Shown here one piece after another: positions 4,566 through 5,640 of a stretch of DNA of 5,640 nucleotides. How positions within the stretch are numbered: the first letter of the stretch is position 1; each line of letters opens with the position of its first letter. Under the pieces are notes generated by a model. That model saw nothing but the letters and a program-made list of their open reading frames with translations. It was not told the DNA's origin and did no database searches. Source of the DNA: DASSKA01 sp035765755 (GTDB lineage Bacteria; Actinomycetota; Actinomycetes; Propionibacteriales; Nocardioidaceae); the NCBI GenBank assembly GCA_035765755.1, contig DASTWW010000270.1:1-5640 (forward strand), in the 5' to 3' direction. A program made the translations under genes and the position numbers.

Positions 4566-4841
4566 GTGTCCACTGGTACCGACGCGGAGACCAAGAAGAA
4601 GATCATCGCCGAGTACGCCACCAGCGAGGGGGACACCGGTTCCCCCGAGGTCCAGGTCGCGCTGCTCACCCACCGGATCTCGCACCTGACCGAGCACCTG
4701 AAGGAGCACAAGCACGACCACCACAGCCGTCGTGGTCTGCTGCTCCTGGTCGGTCAGCGCCGCCGGCTGCTGAACTACATGCAGAAGCAGGACATCAACC
4801 GCTACCGCTCGATCGTGGAGCGGCTCGGCCTGCGTCGCTAG
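4566..4841 (+). CDS. rpsO: 30S ribosomal protein S15
   Basis: S15 binds the central domain of 16S rRNA early in 30S assembly and contributes to an intersubunit bridge. The 91-residue product is close to the usual 89. It has the all-helical S15 sequence: AETKKKIIAEYA (7-18), DTGSPEVQVALLTHRISHLTEHL (23-45), then HKHDHHSRRGLLLLVGQRRRLLNYM (48-72) containing the rRNA-contacting DHHSRRGLL, and RYRSIVERLGLRR at the end. The GTG start has a strong ribosome binding site. The stop is TAG at 4839-4841. pnp follows after 278 bp of structured spacer, a widely conserved pairing. It is divergent from the membrane-protein pair, so it probably has its own promoter in 4374-4565. Confidence 0.97.
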   Translation: MSTGTDAETKKKIIAEYATSEGDTGSPEVQVALLTHRISHLTEHLKEHKHDHHSRRGLLLLVGQRRRLLNYMQKQDINRYRSIVERLGLRR

Positions 4842-4856
4842 ACGCATTGACGCGTG

Positions 4857-4898
4857 CGGCTCCGGCCTTGCCAGCTGCGTCGGCTAAGGTCGGAGCCG
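4857..4898 (+). promoter_or_regulatory. Strong hairpin after rpsO, likely RNase III-type processing site or attenuator
   Basis: A 13-bp stem (4857-4869 with 4886-4898, one G-U pair) continues inward with GCC/GGC (4870-4872 with 4882-4884) around a single bulged T4885, closing a 9-nt loop. It begins 15 bases after the rpsO stop. The following bases (AACAATTTCACAC) are not a proper T-run. In E. coli and Streptomyces the rpsO-pnp spacer carries a hairpin cut by RNase III that sets pnp expression, so that role is likely. It could also stabilise the rpsO 3' end or terminate in part. The structure is seen; the role is inferred from other species. Confidence 0.65.
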
Positions 4899-4928
4899 AA
4901 CAATTTCACACACACCATCAACAGGAGC

Positions 4929-5086
4929 GACCGCGGACGTCCGGCCCGGTCCTCGGTAGTGGCTTTCGGGAGAGTACGACGTACGCCCGCGGGCCTCGAT
5001 CGAAGACCGGCCTCGCATCCGCCCAGACCCGCACATCCGCGGATCTGTGCGACGACCCGGGCGCCCTCGCGTGAGCGCTCCGCGAG
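4929..5086 (+). promoter_or_regulatory. Structured pnp leader with several further hairpins
   Basis: Between the rpsO hairpin and the pnp ribosome binding site are further inverted repeats: GACCG/CGGTC (4929-4933 with 4947-4951) enclosing CGG-ACGT-CCG; the perfect 10-bp palindrome GCCCGCGGGC (4985-4994); CGCACA/TGTGCG (5030-5035 with 5046-5051) enclosing ATCCGCGGAT; and CTCGCG/CGCGAG (5066-5071 with 5081-5086) about 20 bases before the ribosome binding site. No open frame with a credible start is present. The leader may fold into a series of hairpins that affect processing or translation of pnp. A separate pnp promoter is possible, but I cannot place one. Confidence 0.4.
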
Positions 5087-5106
5087 AGAAAGTGAGTCCT
5101 ACCCGT

Positions 5107-5112
5107 GGAGGG
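5107..5112 (+). promoter_or_regulatory. Ribosome binding site of pnp
   Basis: GGAGGG lies seven bases before GTG 5120, an ideal spacing. It decides against the in-frame GTG at 5105, which overlaps this site. An in-frame stop at 5093-5095 excludes anything earlier. Confidence 0.75.
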
Positions 5113-5119
5113 ACCCATC

Positions 5120-5640
5120 GTGACGGCCGTCGAGACCGTCATCGACAACGGATCGTTCGGAACCAGGACGGTCAAGTTCGAGACCGGGCTGCTCGCCCGG
5201 CAGGCCGCCGGATCGGTGACGGCCTACCTGGACGAGGACACCATGCTGCTGTCGGCCACCACGGTCGGCAAGCACCCCAAGGACCAGTTCGACTTCTTCC
5301 CGCTGACCATCGACGTCGAGGAGCGGATGTACGCCGCGGGCCGGATCCCCGGCTCGTTCTTCCGTCGTGAGGGCCGTCCCGGCGAGGACGCGATCCTCAC
5401 CTGCCGGCTGATCGACCGGCCGCTCCGCCCGACCTTCAAGAAGGGGCTGCGCAACGAGGTGCAGGTGGTCATCACCGTCCTCGCGCTGGACCCGGACACG
5501 CCGTACGACGTGCTCGCCATCAACTCCGCCTCGCTGTCCACCCAGCTCTCCGGCCTGCCGTTCTCCGGCCCGGTCGGCGGCACCCGGGTGGCGCTCATCG
5601 ACGGCCAGTGGGTGGCCTTCCCGACGCACAGCCAGCTCGA
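5120..5640 (+). CDS. pnp: Polyribonucleotide nucleotidyltransferase (PNPase), N-terminal part (3' end outside window)
   Basis: PNPase degrades RNA from the 3' end using phosphate and can add 3' tails. The Streptomyces homologue was also named guanosine pentaphosphate synthetase (gpsI). The window holds 173 complete codons, covering most of the first RNase PH-like domain. Clear family blocks are VIDNGSFGTRTVKFETGLLA (7-26), YLDEDTMLLSATT (36-48), FDFFPLTIDVEERMYAAGRI (57-76), PGSFFRREGRP (77-87), CRLIDRPLRP (95-104), GLRNEVQVVITVLALDPD and YDVLAINSASLSTQLSGLPFSGPVGG. The GTG start at 5120 is set by GGAGGG. The helical domain, second RNase PH domain, KH and S1 domains lie beyond the edge. No frameshift is seen in the visible part. 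It probably forms a transcription unit with rpsO, linked by the processing hairpin. Confidence 0.97.
   Translation, partial: MTAVETVIDNGSFGTRTVKFETGLLARQAAGSVTAYLDEDTMLLSATTVGKHPKDQFDFFPLTIDVEERMYAAGRIPGSFFRREGRPGEDAILTCRLIDRPLRPTFKKGLRNEVQVVITVLALDPDTPYDVLAINSASLSTQLSGLPFSGPVGGTRVALIDGQWVAFPTHSQL

Noticed and set aside
4847..4890. Promoter for pnp from TTGACG (4847-4852) and TAAGGT (4885-4890)
   Set aside because: The spacing is 32 bp and both boxes overlap or flank the hairpin; no acceptable -10 lies 16-19 bp after TTGACG.
5105..5119. GTG 5105 as the pnp start
   Set aside because: This codon overlaps the GGAGGG that serves GTG 5120 at ideal spacing, and its own upstream region has only a weak purine match.
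4847..5123. Small open frames in the rpsO-pnp spacer (4847-5074 and 4854-5123)
   Set aside because: They run through the strong hairpin, have no ribosome binding site, and encode low-complexity sequence.
1..5640. Mobile elements, tRNA genes or CRISPR arrays
   Set aside because: No transposase, integrase, cloverleaf-like sequence or regularly spaced direct-repeat array was seen. The 31-bp spacing before rbfA involves palindrome centres with only three units and no spacer-repeat pattern.

Overview
The window is high-GC DNA (roughly 70% by eye), with GTG starts, strong G/C bias at third codon positions and long antisense reading frames that are only codon-bias shadows. The proteins look actinobacterial: a TruB with the C-terminal domain typical of that phylum, a bifunctional RibF, and a PNPase whose start resembles the Streptomyces/Mycobacterium guanosine-pentaphosphate-synthetase type. 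I place it in the Actinomycetota. A Frankiales/Geodermatophilales-like lineage is possible, but I cannot prove it from sequence alone.

Layout. The plus strand carries the end of infB (translation initiation factor IF2, 1-774), a 203-bp spacer, rbfA (978-1412), truB (1409-2281, overlapping rbfA by 4 bp), a 124-bp spacer and ribF (2406-3371). Two tandem minus-strand genes follow (3357-3839 and 3927-4373). They encode paralogous small two-span membrane proteins resembling DUF3592. The plus strand then resumes with rpsO (4566-4841), a 278-bp structured spacer and the start of pnp (5120 to the window edge).

The plus-strand genes form the familiar nusA-infB-rbfA-truB-ribF-rpsO-pnp neighbourhood: translation initiation, 30S maturation, tRNA pseudouridine-55, FMN/FAD supply, ribosomal protein S15 and RNA decay. 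The membrane-protein pair interrupts it and is the accessory part. It is an old duplication (about 69% protein identity over 143 aligned residues) whose first 53 bp are nearly identical at the DNA level.

The least expected signals are non-coding. The infB-rbfA spacer has a terminator-like hairpin and then three palindromes whose centres lie exactly 31 bp apart. Two of these are 16-bp sites differing at one base, and the first two extend into near-perfect 34-36 bp inverted repeats. A related TTGACCAGG...CCTGG element lies in the divergent region between the second membrane-protein gene and rpsO. The rpsO-pnp spacer begins with a 42-nt hairpin right after the rpsO stop, where RNase III-type processing is known in other bacteria, and holds several more hairpins. 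No RNA gene, insertion sequence or CRISPR array is visible. The window is mostly a conserved housekeeping locus with some unexplained regulatory structure, not an evident new multi-gene system.
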